Shown piece by piece: positions 1 to 7,287 of a stretch of 29,164 nt of DNA. Both the position numbers and the translations under genes were made by a program. The stretch comes from CAZGOM01 sp964542875. Lineage in GTDB: Bacteria > Planctomycetota > Phycisphaerae > Phycisphaerales > Phycisphaeraceae. Each line of letters opens with the position of its first letter. Positions within the stretch are counted from its first letter, which is position 1. The notes beneath the pieces were generated by a model. It made no database searches. It saw only the letters and a program-made list of their open reading frames with translations, and was not told where the DNA came from. Location of the stretch: NCBI GenBank assembly GCA_964542875.1, contig CAZIWA010000068.1:1-29164 (forward strand), in the 5' to 3' direction.

Positions 1-36
1 GGATGAGGATGCAAGGGTTTAATCGAACAGTATTGA

Positions 37-69
37 CCCTCACTCCAGCCCTCTTTCTGAGGGCGAGGG
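37..69. repeat. Degenerate dispersed-type inverted repeat
   Basis: An imperfect hairpin. An inner stem GCCCTC/GAGGGC (48-53 with 59-64, loop TTTCT) is enclosed by an outer CCCTC/GAGGG pair (37-41 with 65-69), with unpaired bases on the left side only. The wording CCCTCACTCCAGCCCTCTTT resembles a dispersed 'CCCTCACCCCAGCCCTCTCCC' type of intergenic element that I know from many bacterial genomes. This copy carries substitutions and has no T-tract, so a terminator is unlikely. It lies upstream of the lipoprotein gene at 157. Confidence 0.4.
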
Positions 70-156
70 GGAAGGAAGTTGATGCGTTGACGTGGCAAGA
101 GAGGCGGATGGTAGATTGGTGGAAAATCAATTCACCAATTCTCCGAGGGATCATCG

Positions 157-738
157 ATGAAAAGTTTTGTGGTTTACGCGGCGTTGGTGGCGATGCTGCT
201 TGGTGTTTTATGCGGGTGCTCGGTGCAGGCGGGGAGTGGGCAGGTTTATCGGGTGAAGCACACGGTGATCGAGCTGTCGGAGGGGGACGTGCCAAAGTTT
301 CATTTGATGGCAAAGTCGGAGCAGATGGCAGGTTCGCCATTTGATGTTGCGGTGGTCGATCGGAGTGATGTGTCACTGCTGCTGGAAGAGAAGCCCGCAA
401 AGGGGGTGCGGCTGGGGACGGACGAGTCGCAGGCGGATCTGTGGAAGCAGGCGTATGTCTGGGCGCATACATATGTGGGCGGGGAGAAGTCGCGCGGTGG
501 ACACGCGACGGGGGTGATTGGTGTGCGCGGACTGGATGGGCGGTTGGAAGTGCGGATCGATCTGGTGACGGAGATTTCAGGCTTAAACGGCAGAGAGGCT
601 GTGGCGGTGCATGGCAAGACGTTTTATGAGGGGCCAGCCGGCAATGGGCGCGTGGTGGTGTTTATTGCGCCGCTTAGTGGTGTGAGCAAGACGGGGCTGG
701 TGGAACTGGTGGTTTATGAGGTGAGTACGGCGGAGTGA
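157..738 (+). CDS. Small predicted lipoprotein of unknown function
   Basis: A 193-residue protein with an N-terminal lipoprotein signal: a short charged start, a hydrophobic stretch of about residues 4-18, then the lipobox L18-C-G-C21. Cleavage before C21 and lipidation are therefore expected, so it should be anchored to a membrane. The mature part is mostly predicted beta strand with no motif I recognise. The ATG at 157 is preceded by GAGGGA at 145-150 with a 6-base spacer, a good ribosome binding site. An out-of-frame ORF overlaps its start, but this frame has the export signal and RBS. A weak promoter-like pair (TTGACG at 87, TAGATT at 112) has a long 19-base spacer and is not convincing. 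It stands alone on the plus strand, and the family is unknown to me. Confidence 0.8.
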   Translation: MKSFVVYAALVAMLLGVLCGCSVQAGSGQVYRVKHTVIELSEGDVPKFHLMAKSEQMAGSPFDVAVVDRSDVSLLLEEKPAKGVRLGTDESQADLWKQAYVWAHTYVGGEKSRGGHATGVIGVRGLDGRLEVRIDLVTEISGLNGREAVAVHGKTFYEGPAGNGRVVVFIAPLSGVSKTGLVELVVYEVSTAE

Positions 739-866
739 GTTTTTTGTCCGATTCAGAGAAAGCGGCGGAGAAGGACCGACGAGGCGCGGGCGTGGGCGAA
801 AATTGCTATTATTCCGGTGGGCTTAATCGATATAACATTCACGCTTTTTGGCGTAAGGGATAACAC

Positions 867-1739
867 ATGAGCAGCACCACGACCGCAGGGTTCCGCATCG
901 GGTTTCGTAAGGGTTGGTCGCCTTGGCAGCAGGATGCCGGGCTGCTGGCTGCGTTTGTGAAGGAAGCGGGGTTCGCCGCGGTGGACATGGGGGACAACGT
1001 TGAGCTTTCCAAAAAGGTCGTGGCGGCGGGAGCGAAGATCGGGAGCGCGGACCTGACGGATTGGAAGGGCTTGATCAGCCCCGACAAAGCACGGCGTGCG
1101 GATGCGGCGGCGAAGAACATCGCGCTGATCGGCGAGTATGCGAAGCTGGGCGTGAGCAAGTTTTTCATCGTGATGCTGCCGGAAGACCCGGCGCTGCCTC
1201 GCGCGCAGAATTTTGGATATATGGTTGAGGGCGTGGGGCCGGTGCTGGAAGCGCTGGACAAGGTGGGTGGTGCGATCGCCATCGAAGGGTGGCCGGGACC
1301 GGGTGCGCTTTGCGGTACGCCCGAGAGCCTGCGGGCATTCCACAAGGCGCTGCCGAATAAATCCAACGGGATCAACTACGACCCTTCGCATCTGGTGCGC
1401 ATGGGCATCGATCCGCTTCGCTTTTTGAATGAGTTCATCGGGCGGGTGGTGCATGTGCATGGGAAGGATTGTTTTATCGATGCGGAGCGGCAGTACCTTT
1501 ACGGCACGGAGCAGCCGGTGACGACCGGCGAGCCGGGCCGGATGTTTGGCACTAACCACTGGCAGTACACGATCCCCGGGCACGGGCAAATTCAGTGGGA
1601 CAAGACGTTTTCGATTCTCAAGGCCGCAGGGTTTGATGGGTTTGTCGCGGTGGAACTGGAAGACGACCGGTTTAACGGGACCGAGGCGGGGGAGAAGAAG
1701 GGGCTGAAACTGAGCCTGGAATATTTGAAGGGGTGCTGA
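867..1739 (+). CDS. Sugar phosphate isomerase/epimerase-type TIM barrel protein
   Basis: A 290-residue protein that fits the xylose isomerase-like TIM barrel / AP endonuclease family 2 group, which includes sugar isomerases, epimerases and inosose dehydratase-like enzymes. The expected metal-site pattern can be read: E140 in AIEGW, D172 and H175 in DPSH, H196/H198 in VHVHGKD, and E263 in VAVELED. There is no signal peptide, so it is cytoplasmic. The start has AAGGG about 7 bases upstream of the ATG at 867. In the Planctomycetota such proteins often accompany Gfo/Idh/MocA dehydrogenases in sugar or inositol catabolism. A Gfo/Idh protein lies about 11 kb away but is not linked to this gene. The exact substrate cannot be read from sequence. 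The gene converges on the dioxygenase gene, with a heptad repeat between the two stops. Confidence 0.88.
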   Translation: MSSTTTAGFRIGFRKGWSPWQQDAGLLAAFVKEAGFAAVDMGDNVELSKKVVAAGAKIGSADLTDWKGLISPDKARRADAAAKNIALIGEYAKLGVSKFFIVMLPEDPALPRAQNFGYMVEGVGPVLEALDKVGGAIAIEGWPGPGALCGTPESLRAFHKALPNKSNGINYDPSHLVRMGIDPLRFLNEFIGRVVHVHGKDCFIDAERQYLYGTEQPVTTGEPGRMFGTNHWQYTIPGHGQIQWDKTFSILKAAGFDGFVAVELEDDRFNGTEAGEKKGLKLSLEYLKGC

Positions 1740-1748
1740 GGGAGGATG

Positions 1749-1783
1749 GAATTATGAAGTATGAGTTACGAATTATGAATTGA
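1749..1783. repeat. Degenerate heptad tandem repeat, about 5 units
   Basis: Five 7-base units in a row: GAATTAT, GAAGTAT, GAGTTAC, GAATTAT, GAATTGA (consensus GARTTAY). The array starts 10 bases after the stop at 1739 and runs into the 3' end of the convergent dioxygenase gene. The stop of that gene (1766-1768) and its last codons therefore lie inside the repeat. It is AT-rich in an otherwise GC-rich sequence. Confidence 0.7.
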
Positions 1784-2557
1784 AGAGGGAGAAAGAAGCG
1801 GGGCGCCGGTTTCGCCGAACCAGAGAAGGTGATGGCGGTCGGGGGGCAGGACGGCGCGGATTTTTTCGTTGTAGCGGTCCATGGAGGGTTGGTGGCTTTC
1901 GTGGAATTTCACCGCGGGGACGCCTCGCGCCTGGAATTGCAGGAAGATCACTTTGCGGGCCTGCGTGTCGGTGTTGTAAGAGCCAGAATGGAGGACGCCT
2001 GACGAACCGATGCTGATCTGGCCGGCGGTGGCCAACACGGGGATGGAGGAGGGATAGTCCAGCGCGGGCACCTTGGCGCGGGTGCTGTTGGAGACGGTGG
2101 GGAAGCCTTCGTATGCCCGGGCCAGTTGGCGGTGCGTACCGGGGCGGAACATGAAGGGCGCGCGCGTGGGGGTGACATCGGTGAGCCAGACGAGGATGGT
2201 GCAGAGGATCCTGCGAGGAGTGGCGTCCAGGTCCGCGAGGGAATAGCGGATGTCGGCGTGTTCTTCCTCAAGGCCGGCGTGGCCGTCCCGGCGAGGAGCG
2301 GTTTTACGAAGAGCCAGACCGCGGAGGCCGATGTGTGGGGTGCGGAGCATCTGGGCGGCGACGGACTCGATGAACGGGTGGAAGGTGAGATGGAGCAGTT
2401 CGGGCTCGAGGTAGTCGGTGATGAAGCCTTCGGGTTTGTCGCCGAAGTGACGGTCGGTGGCCGCTGCGGCTTGGGCGACTTCATCGGGCGTGAAGGGCGT
2501 ATCGATGGTGAGGAGCCCGTCGCGGTCTATGGCAGTGAGCTGAGTGGGGGTGAGCAT
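1766..2557 (-). CDS. Phytanoyl-CoA dioxygenase family protein (Fe(II)/2-oxoglutarate oxygenase)
   Basis: A 263-residue soluble protein of the phytanoyl-CoA dioxygenase (PhyH) type: a double-stranded beta-helix oxygenase using Fe(II) and 2-oxoglutarate. The iron ligands can be seen as H100-x-D102 (in EEEHADIRY) and H190 (in GVLHSGSY). R201 in ARKVIFLQF is the expected 2-oxoglutarate-binding arginine. Bacterial members hydroxylate varied small molecules and the substrate here is unknown. The ATG at 2557 has no clear ribosome binding site. A candidate minus-strand promoter at 2604-2632 would leave a leader of roughly 40 bases. The last six residues (SSIHNS) are encoded within the heptad repeat at 1749-1783, so the original C-terminus may have been altered by the repeat. 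Confidence 0.85.
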   Translation of the reverse strand: MLTPTQLTAIDRDGLLTIDTPFTPDEVAQAAAATDRHFGDKPEGFITDYLEPELLHLTFHPFIESVAAQMLRTPHIGLRGLALRKTAPRRDGHAGLEEEHADIRYSLADLDATPRRILCTILVWLTDVTPTRAPFMFRPGTHRQLARAYEGFPTVSNSTRAKVPALDYPSSIPVLATAGQISIGSSGVLHSGSYNTDTQARKVIFLQFQARGVPAVKFHESHQPSMDRYNEKIRAVLPPDRHHLLWFGETGAPLLSPSSIHNS

Positions 2558-2603
2558 GGTTTTGTTTTAACGCGGAATGGGGCGAATGGCCAGAAGTGAA
2601 CCG

Positions 2604-2632
2604 CAAATAAATAGTCTGATGGGGCTTGTCAA
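2604..2632 (-). promoter_or_regulatory. Candidate sigma70-type promoter for the dioxygenase gene
   Basis: Read on the minus strand: TTGACA (2632-2627), a 17-base spacer, then TATTTG (2609-2604). The -35 box is perfect and the -10 is poor. Its -35 block overlaps the -35 of the plus-strand promoter at 2626-2653. Confidence 0.35.
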
Positions 2633-2653
2633 TTTAATGTCATGACATAATAT
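2626..2653 (+). promoter_or_regulatory. Candidate sigma70-type promoter for the pseudopilin gene
   Basis: TTGTCA (2626-2631), a 16-base spacer, TAATAT (2648-2653). The leader to the ATG at 2726 would be about 65 bases. Most of the palindrome at 2637-2648 lies in the spacer and its last base is the first base of the -10, a position where a bound regulator would control RNA polymerase directly. Confidence 0.5.
2637..2648. promoter_or_regulatory. Perfect 12-base palindrome, candidate operator
   Basis: ATGTCATGACAT reads the same on both strands. It sits inside the divergent intergenic region, within the spacer of the plus-strand promoter and just behind the minus-strand -35. That is the usual geometry for a dimeric repressor or a MerR-like activator. 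No regulator gene is adjacent, so the binding protein is unknown. Confidence 0.4.
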
Positions 2654-2725
2654 GAGAGCCGGTTCCAAGAAGTCTTGTTTTTTTGATTGAGATTCCAGTC
2701 TTCATGCATGTGAAGGAAAGTGTTT

Positions 2726-3550
2726 ATGTCGACCCAATTGCGCGCGGGATTTACGTTGGTGGAACTGCTGGTGGTGATCGCCATTACGGGCGTGCTGATG
2801 GCGGTGCTGCTGCCTTCACTGCGCGAGGCGAGGAAGAACGCCGAGAGCGCGGTGTGCAAGAGCCGGGAGCGGCAGATCGGGATTGCGTTCGGCAATTACA
2901 ACGCGAGCTTTAAGCAATACTTCCCTTATGCGAAGCCTTATTGGACGAGCAGTTACGGGATTCAAAATACAAGCGCTGAGAACTCCTGGACGTTTAAGAT
3001 CAACGATTTCCTGGGTGGGTACACGCTCAGCAGCACCCCCAAGCAGTTGATTTGCCCATCTAATCCATGGCGGGTGGTGACGGGTGGCACGTCGCAGGTG
3101 AACACGGTGTCGACCTATGGCATGGGCCCTGCGTTTCCAGCAAGCGGCAACACTACGCGCGGTGCTGCTGCAACGATACCGATGCTTCGTGAATCTTCCC
3201 TGAAGGTACCTTCGCGAATATTGCTGATCGGTGAGACGCCGATGGGTCAGGGGACCGAATATGGACGAGATTTTGAAGAGGGCCAGGCGCTGGATCCGCG
3301 AATGTTTCGGACAGATAACGCGATTTATTATGCGCAGGCGCCGGTGGGATTTTGGTATGGGGATGAATTTGCGGCTCCGCCTGCTGGGACCAACCCAATT
3401 GCCCGGGTGAACCACAACATCGGGTGGAACTCTCTGATGAGTGATGGCAGCGTGCAGTATCACAAGAAGGCTCAGTTGCAGATCTGGGCGAACCATACGA
3501 TCAGCGGGACGCTGGGTACCGAGGGGTATATGTTCTGGCGGAATATGTGA
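2726..3550 (+). CDS. Type II secretion/prepilin-like protein with N-terminal methylation signal
   Basis: A 274-residue pseudopilin-like protein. A short leader ends in G8, followed by F9-TLVELLVVIAI with Glu at +5 (E13), the prepilin peptidase cleavage and methylation site. The hydrophobic helix continues to about residue 30. Near the C-terminus, H-x9-DG (in NHNIGWNSLMSDGS) matches the motif typical of the large planctomycete/lentisphaerete families of such proteins. I chose the ATG at 2726 over the in-frame GTG at 2720 because AAGGAA (2713-2718) is 7 bases from the ATG and the leader then has the usual length. No pilus or secretion genes are nearby, so it is an orphan. The membrane-exposed C-terminal domain probably faces the periplasm. 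The role is unknown. Confidence 0.88.
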   Translation: MSTQLRAGFTLVELLVVIAITGVLMAVLLPSLREARKNAESAVCKSRERQIGIAFGNYNASFKQYFPYAKPYWTSSYGIQNTSAENSWTFKINDFLGGYTLSSTPKQLICPSNPWRVVTGGTSQVNTVSTYGMGPAFPASGNTTRGAAATIPMLRESSLKVPSRILLIGETPMGQGTEYGRDFEEGQALDPRMFRTDNAIYYAQAPVGFWYGDEFAAPPAGTNPIARVNHNIGWNSLMSDGSVQYHKKAQLQIWANHTISGTLGTEGYMFWRNM

Positions 3551-3867
3551 GGTTTCGAGGATTCAAGCGCTCATATAGGGCAGCGGTTTTTCCGCGACTA
3601 TTGAGGTGGCGGAAAAATAGAGTCATTTAAAAACGACGGCTTACCGTGGGCTGCGCTCGACGGCTCATGGCCACGCGTTGATCCCCCGATGGAGCGAAGA
3701 AAGTAGGCGATGGAAAGCACGTCATGCTCCGCGGACGAGGGCATGGCACCCACGGGCGAAGGCCGCAGAAAAAGCCGGCGGGACGCCAGCGTTCCAGTTC
3801 CAGATGCGTTTACGAATCAGAGCCAGCTTTTGTTTCGGTGAGTGGTTGTCAAATGAAGATGAATGGG
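3551..3867. other. Gene-free spacer between convergent pseudopilin genes, with decayed palindromic elements
   Basis: A 317-base stretch with no convincing gene. It holds an inverted repeat TTTTTCCGC (3587-3595) / GCGGAAAAA (3609-3617), whose arms have the wrong polarity for an intrinsic terminator (U-rich first, A-rich last). Two imperfect inverted copies are also present: GGCTTACCGTGGG at about 3638-3650 and CCCACGGGCGAAGGCC at about 3749-3764. The second lies next to GCATGGCACCC and AGCCGGCGGGACGCCAGCG. These look like remnants of REP-type intergenic elements. Short ORFs here run into the neighbouring gene on the opposite strand and have no RBS or protein features. Confidence 0.5.
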
Positions 3868-4653
3868 TCAGGGGGCGGGTTTGTAGACGAAGTATTGCCC
3901 AGCGCCGGCGGAAGCGCCCCAGTATTGAGTGTTAACGTTCCAGACGTATTTACGCCACTCGACGTGGCCGTCGACCATGGCGTTGTGTGAGCCCAGGGGC
4001 TGGTAGTTCCAGTTGGTGTCGTGTGTGTTTGCGGGGACGGTCCAGACGCCGCCGCCGTTGTTGCTTTCGCCGGGGGCGCGCAGGGGGTCTGCCCAGACGA
4101 TGCGGGTGGAGGGCTTGGGGCAGAGGGGGAATTTGCTGAGGCCGGGCATGTCGTAGATGACGTTGGAAGCGCCGGCGAGGCCGCGGCCGGGACCAACGAA
4201 ATAGGCGTAGCCGGTGCGGTCGCGGTTGTTGTTTTCGACGGCGACGGTGCTCCAGCCGAGGCCCGATGCGGTGAAGGAAGGTTCGTAATACCACTTGGGG
4301 TCGCGGTAGTAGAGCCATTTGGAGGGCTGGGCGCGATAGATGCCAGAGGGGCACCACCAGAGGAGGGGGTTGGCGGCGCCGTAATCTTCGTAGAGGTCTT
4401 TGCGGGTGGGGCCAAAGAAGGCGCACTGGGAGCCTGAGCCGTACCCGCCGTAGGGGACGGTGCCTTTGTTGTCGTTGGACATGAGGATGGAAGAGATCAT
4501 GAGCATGCGCAGGTTCGCCTGGCACCTGGTGGCGCGGGCCATTTCCCTGGCTTGAGAGAGGGTGGGGAGGAGAAAGCTGGCGAGCACGGCAACGATGGCG
4601 ATAACGACCAGTAATTCAACGAGTGTGAAAGCGCGGGCTTGGGATCGGGGCAT
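3868..4653 (-). CDS. Type II secretion/prepilin-like protein with N-terminal methylation signal
   Basis: A 261-residue pseudopilin-like protein. The leader ends in A8 rather than Gly, then F9-TLVELLVVIAI with Glu at +5. The rest is rich in Trp, Tyr, Gly and Asn, and ends with GSHNAMVDGHVEW, a shortened version of the H-x9-DG motif (H-x4-DG). Ala at -1 is tolerated by some prepilin peptidases and is frequent in planctomycete proteins of this type. The ATG at 4653 is preceded on the minus strand by GGAG with a spacer of about 8 bases. A promoter (4736-4764) lies in the gap behind DUF2950, so it can be transcribed on its own. It faces the 2726-3550 pseudopilin but is only similar in the N-terminal signal and C-terminal motif. 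Confidence 0.87.
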   Translation of the reverse strand: MPRSQARAFTLVELLVVIAIVAVLASFLLPTLSQAREMARATRCQANLRMLMISSILMSNDNKGTVPYGGYGSGSQCAFFGPTRKDLYEDYGAANPLLWWCPSGIYRAQPSKWLYYRDPKWYYEPSFTASGLGWSTVAVENNNRDRTGYAYFVGPGRGLAGASNVIYDMPGLSKFPLCPKPSTRIVWADPLRAPGESNNGGGVWTVPANTHDTNWNYQPLGSHNAMVDGHVEWRKYVWNVNTQYWGASAGAGQYFVYKPAP

Positions 4654-4735
4654 GTCGCACTCCAGGATGGCCGTCGGGTGGAGAAATGGAGGAACCTTGC
4701 CTCAAAAGCGCGCCATGGTGCGATGAGACGTTTGT

Positions 4736-4764
4736 AATGTAGCGTGTAGACAGGAAATAACCAA
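4736..4764 (-). promoter_or_regulatory. Candidate promoter for the pseudopilin gene, with an inverted repeat at the -35
   Basis: Read on the minus strand: TTGGTT (4764-4759), a 17-base spacer, TACATT (4741-4736). An inverted repeat ATAACC-AA-GGTTAT (4757-4770) covers the -35 and touches the TAA stop of the upstream DUF2950 gene. It may be an operator. Confidence 0.4.
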
Positions 4765-4766
4765 GG

Positions 4767-5741
4767 TTATTTTGAGGATTCCGCGTCAGCCTTGGTCCAG
4801 CCGTCGGCGGGATCGTAAGTGGTCATGTTCTGTGCGATGGAAGCGGTGTCGGAGCCGAGGTCTTTCTGGTAAACGATGCCGCGTTGGTTGACGATGAAGG
4901 TCATGACGCCGGAGTTGCCGTATTTGGCGGGATAGGCCACGACGGCGAAACCCAGCACGTAGTTGTTGGGCTGGACGTAATTCACCACGCCGCGGCCGGG
5001 GTGGTTGGGGATGGTTTGAGAGGGAAGCATGCGGTAGCGGTAGCCGTGGTAAGGCGCGGGGGAGCCGGTGAGCTGATAGCCGTCCTGGGAGGCCTTGCCG
5101 ATGAGCGGGCCGAGGGGGCTTTTGGCGTAAGGGCCGTCGGCGGAGGCGGGCCAGTAAAGCCCGTCGCGCTTGCCGGGAGAGCTGATGAGCTTGGTGGCGT
5201 AGTTGGGGCGGCCGACTTTTTGAGGATCGCGGGCGGCATATTCCCGCTGGGCGTCGACAATGGCGAGGCAGACCTGGATGGTTTCCAGTTCGTTGTAGCC
5301 GATGCGGCGGGAGAGGAGTTCCTCACGGCCGTCTTCGGGGCTGAAGGACCATGTGTTGGTTTGAGGGTCCTTGACGATGGGGATGGCCATGGGCCAGGCA
5401 TCTTCGCCGACGGCGATGACGACGGAATCATCGGCAGGGGCTTGATCGGCTTGCGACGAGGCGGGGGTGTCAGAGACGAAAATGTGTTTCTGGTCGTAGC
5501 CATCCAGGAAGTGTTTGATGGCTTGCTTGTCGGCGACTTCATCGCCGGAATAGAGAAGTTCCTGGTAGTCGGAGCCGAGGATTTTCTTAAGCCGGGCTTC
5601 GTCCTGGGCGCGCAGCGCGGTGACGAGGGTGCTTGCGGCTTCATCGGGTGAGGAGAAGGTTTCCTCAGGCGCTGAGGAGCAGCCGACCAGGAGAGCGAAG
5701 GCCAGGAGTGCCGGGAAGGCGGTGAGCTTGTGTAGTTGCAT
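4767..5741 (-). CDS. DUF2950 family lipoprotein
   Basis: A 324-residue protein of the DUF2950 type, whose function is unknown. The N-terminus is a lipoprotein signal with lipobox L18-V-G-C21, so the protein is probably membrane-anchored on the outer side. The family signature is recognisable: an N-terminal helical/SnoaL-like part (about 30-110), then a long block including LAIVDAQREYAARDP, GKRDGLYWPA, SPLGPLIGKA and PYHGYRYRML, ending with a beta-rich part with VMTFIVNQRGIVYQKDLG. It lies 71 bases downstream of a DUF3300 gene on the same strand, and this pair is commonly adjacent in other bacteria, which supports both calls and suggests a shared envelope role. The ribosome binding site is weak (AAGAAA). 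The product is probably translated from the DUF3300 transcript. Confidence 0.88.
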   Translation of the reverse strand: MQLHKLTAFPALLAFALLVGCSSAPEETFSSPDEAASTLVTALRAQDEARLKKILGSDYQELLYSGDEVADKQAIKHFLDGYDQKHIFVSDTPASSQADQAPADDSVVIAVGEDAWPMAIPIVKDPQTNTWSFSPEDGREELLSRRIGYNELETIQVCLAIVDAQREYAARDPQKVGRPNYATKLISSPGKRDGLYWPASADGPYAKSPLGPLIGKASQDGYQLTGSPAPYHGYRYRMLPSQTIPNHPGRGVVNYVQPNNYVLGFAVVAYPAKYGNSGVMTFIVNQRGIVYQKDLGSDTASIAQNMTTYDPADGWTKADAESSK

Positions 5742-5812
5742 GGTTGTTTTCTTATTTGGTTGGAGGAAGGCAGAGCGAAGCGGCTGAGGGGGATGACGAG
5801 GCCGGGGAGCGG

Positions 5813-7042
5813 TTAGCGTCTACGGCCACCACCCCCGCCGCCGGAGTGCTGGGCGGGGCGGCTGTAACCGCGGCTGGCGTTGCCGCGCTGCGCGGCCTGG
5901 CGTGTGGCGTGAGAGCCACGGTTGTAATCGCTGATCGCGGTGGATCGTGCTTGCTGAGAGCGTGCTTCCTGCTGCCGGTACTCCTGGGCGCGAGCTTCGC
6001 GCTGGCGGTTTTCCTCTGCCTGGCGCTGGCTGGCCTGGGCCTGTGTTGGGGTGTTTTCGCGGCCGCGATAGGCCTGGCGGGCCTGGGTTTCACGGTTGGA
6101 GGAGTTGTAAGCGGAGAAGCGGTTGCTGGTGGCTTGATCGCGATAGGCCACGCCGTCACGGTGGGCTGGGTTGTGCTGCCACGTGCCCTGGCCGTTTTTG
6201 AAGTTGGCGTTGTTGGCGTAGTAGTTGTTGTACTGGGTGCGGTCAATGGCCCAGCGGTCGTTGATGTTCTGATTCACGTTGACGGCGATGTTGGGGTTAT
6301 GGCCCCAGTTGCAGTGGCCCCATGCGTATCCCCAGGCGACGCCGTGGCGGAAGCCGACGGTGTATGCATAGCCGGGGTTGTAGTAGTAGGGTGCGTAAGC
6401 GGTATAAGGCCAGTAGCCGTAGACGTAATTGGGATCGTAGGTGGGGACGTAGATCTGTTCAGGGTCGGCGGGGGCGATGGTGATGTTGGTGGTGCCGGTG
6501 GGGCTGGAGGCGTCCGCAGCGACCTGTTCGGTGGTGACGGTCTGCTGGGTGTTGGTGGAGAGGTTGCCGGCATCCTTGGCCTGGGCGCGCAGTTTCTGGA
6601 CGGCGGCCATGACGCGTTTTTGATCTGCAAGGAAGGCGTCGCCCAGCAGAGAGGTGGTGGAGAGGTTGTCGCTGAGCATCTTGAGGACGCTGGGGAAATT
6701 GACGAGTGATTTGACGCTTGGGTCCCAGGATTGGTTTTCCAGCGCAAGGGCGAGGGCGTCATCCTTGAGAGTGGGGTTTGCCTGGAGCCAGCGGTCGGCT
6801 TCGACGATCTCCACGGGATAGGTGGCCGCCATGAGGATTTGCGAGAGAAGGGTGTCGGGATAGAGGGCAACGGGCGCGACGGCCTGGGCGATCTGGGCAT
6901 CGCTGATGGGATTGGCCGCGGGCTGCGCGGGGGCGGTGGCCGGCGTCGCTGCCTGGGGCGGGGTTTGGGCAAGCGCCAGAGTGGGCGCCATGAGCATCAC
7001 AAGGCAGACAATGCGGCTGAGCGAGGCGCGTGTGTGGCGCAT
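5813..7042 (-). CDS. DUF3300 family exported protein
   Basis: A 409-residue protein with a signal peptide (hydrophobic to about residue 25, cleavage after ALA-26 region) and a DUF3300 domain over about residues 44-270. Readable family signatures are VAPVALYPDTLLSQILMAAT, a WLQAN helix, DQKRVMAAVQKLRAQAK, and a Tyr/Pro/Trp-rich block around YVPTYDPNYVYGYWPY. The C-terminal third is low complexity: Gln/Arg/Ala-rich with many QREAR-like units, ending in a poly-Gly stretch and RRR. I place the start at the ATG at 7042, not at 7168 in the same frame: the signal peptide begins there, AGGA lies about 8 bases upstream, and a good promoter (7088-7115) falls inside the longer version. Function is unknown. 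It is the first gene of a pair with DUF2950. Confidence 0.87.
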   Translation of the reverse strand: MRHTRASLSRIVCLVMLMAPTLALAQTPPQAATPATAPAQPAANPISDAQIAQAVAPVALYPDTLLSQILMAATYPVEIVEADRWLQANPTLKDDALALALENQSWDPSVKSLVNFPSVLKMLSDNLSTTSLLGDAFLADQKRVMAAVQKLRAQAKDAGNLSTNTQQTVTTEQVAADASSPTGTTNITIAPADPEQIYVPTYDPNYVYGYWPYTAYAPYYYNPGYAYTVGFRHGVAWGYAWGHCNWGHNPNIAVNVNQNINDRWAIDRTQYNNYYANNANFKNGQGTWQHNPAHRDGVAYRDQATSNRFSAYNSSNRETQARQAYRGRENTPTQAQASQRQAEENRQREARAQEYRQQEARSQQARSTAISDYNRGSHATRQAAQRGNASRGYSRPAQHSGGGGGGRRR

Positions 7043-7087
7043 GAGATGGGTCCTGTGGAGGAAGGGGCCGGAGGGAGGACTGGTTCC

Positions 7088-7115
7088 ATCATATTCATCG
7101 GGATGGAAAAACCAA
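7088..7115 (-). promoter_or_regulatory. Candidate sigma70-type promoter for the DUF3300-DUF2950 pair
   Basis: Read on the minus strand: TTGGTT (7115-7110), a 16-base spacer, TATGAT (7093-7088). Transcription would start near 7081, about 40 bases before the ATG at 7042. Its position argues against the longer reading frame beginning at 7168. Confidence 0.5.
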
Positions 7116-7287
7116 GGACGAAGATGCGCTTGCGCTATCGGGTGAATAGATAGAGAGAAGCTTGTCATTGCGGTATGTGAATAAGCGCCATGAAGGCTCG
7201 ATGGGTGAATGATGCCGTGGGTTTCGCTTGAGGATTCGCTATACCTACGGCTGTGGTGATTCGGGGAATGGGGTGACTCAAAAATGA

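Noticed and set aside
3587..3617. Inverted repeat TTTTTCCGC/GCGGAAAAA as a terminator
   Set aside because: The arm order gives U-rich first and A-rich last on either strand, so no U-tract follows the hairpin.
3678..3990. Small plus-strand ORFs in the spacer between the pseudopilins
   Set aside because: They are Arg-rich, lack an RBS, and overlap the 3' end of the minus-strand pseudopilin.
7043..7168. Longer start of the DUF3300 protein at 7168
   Set aside because: The extension precedes the signal peptide, and a good promoter lies inside it. The ATG at 7042 starts the signal peptide directly.
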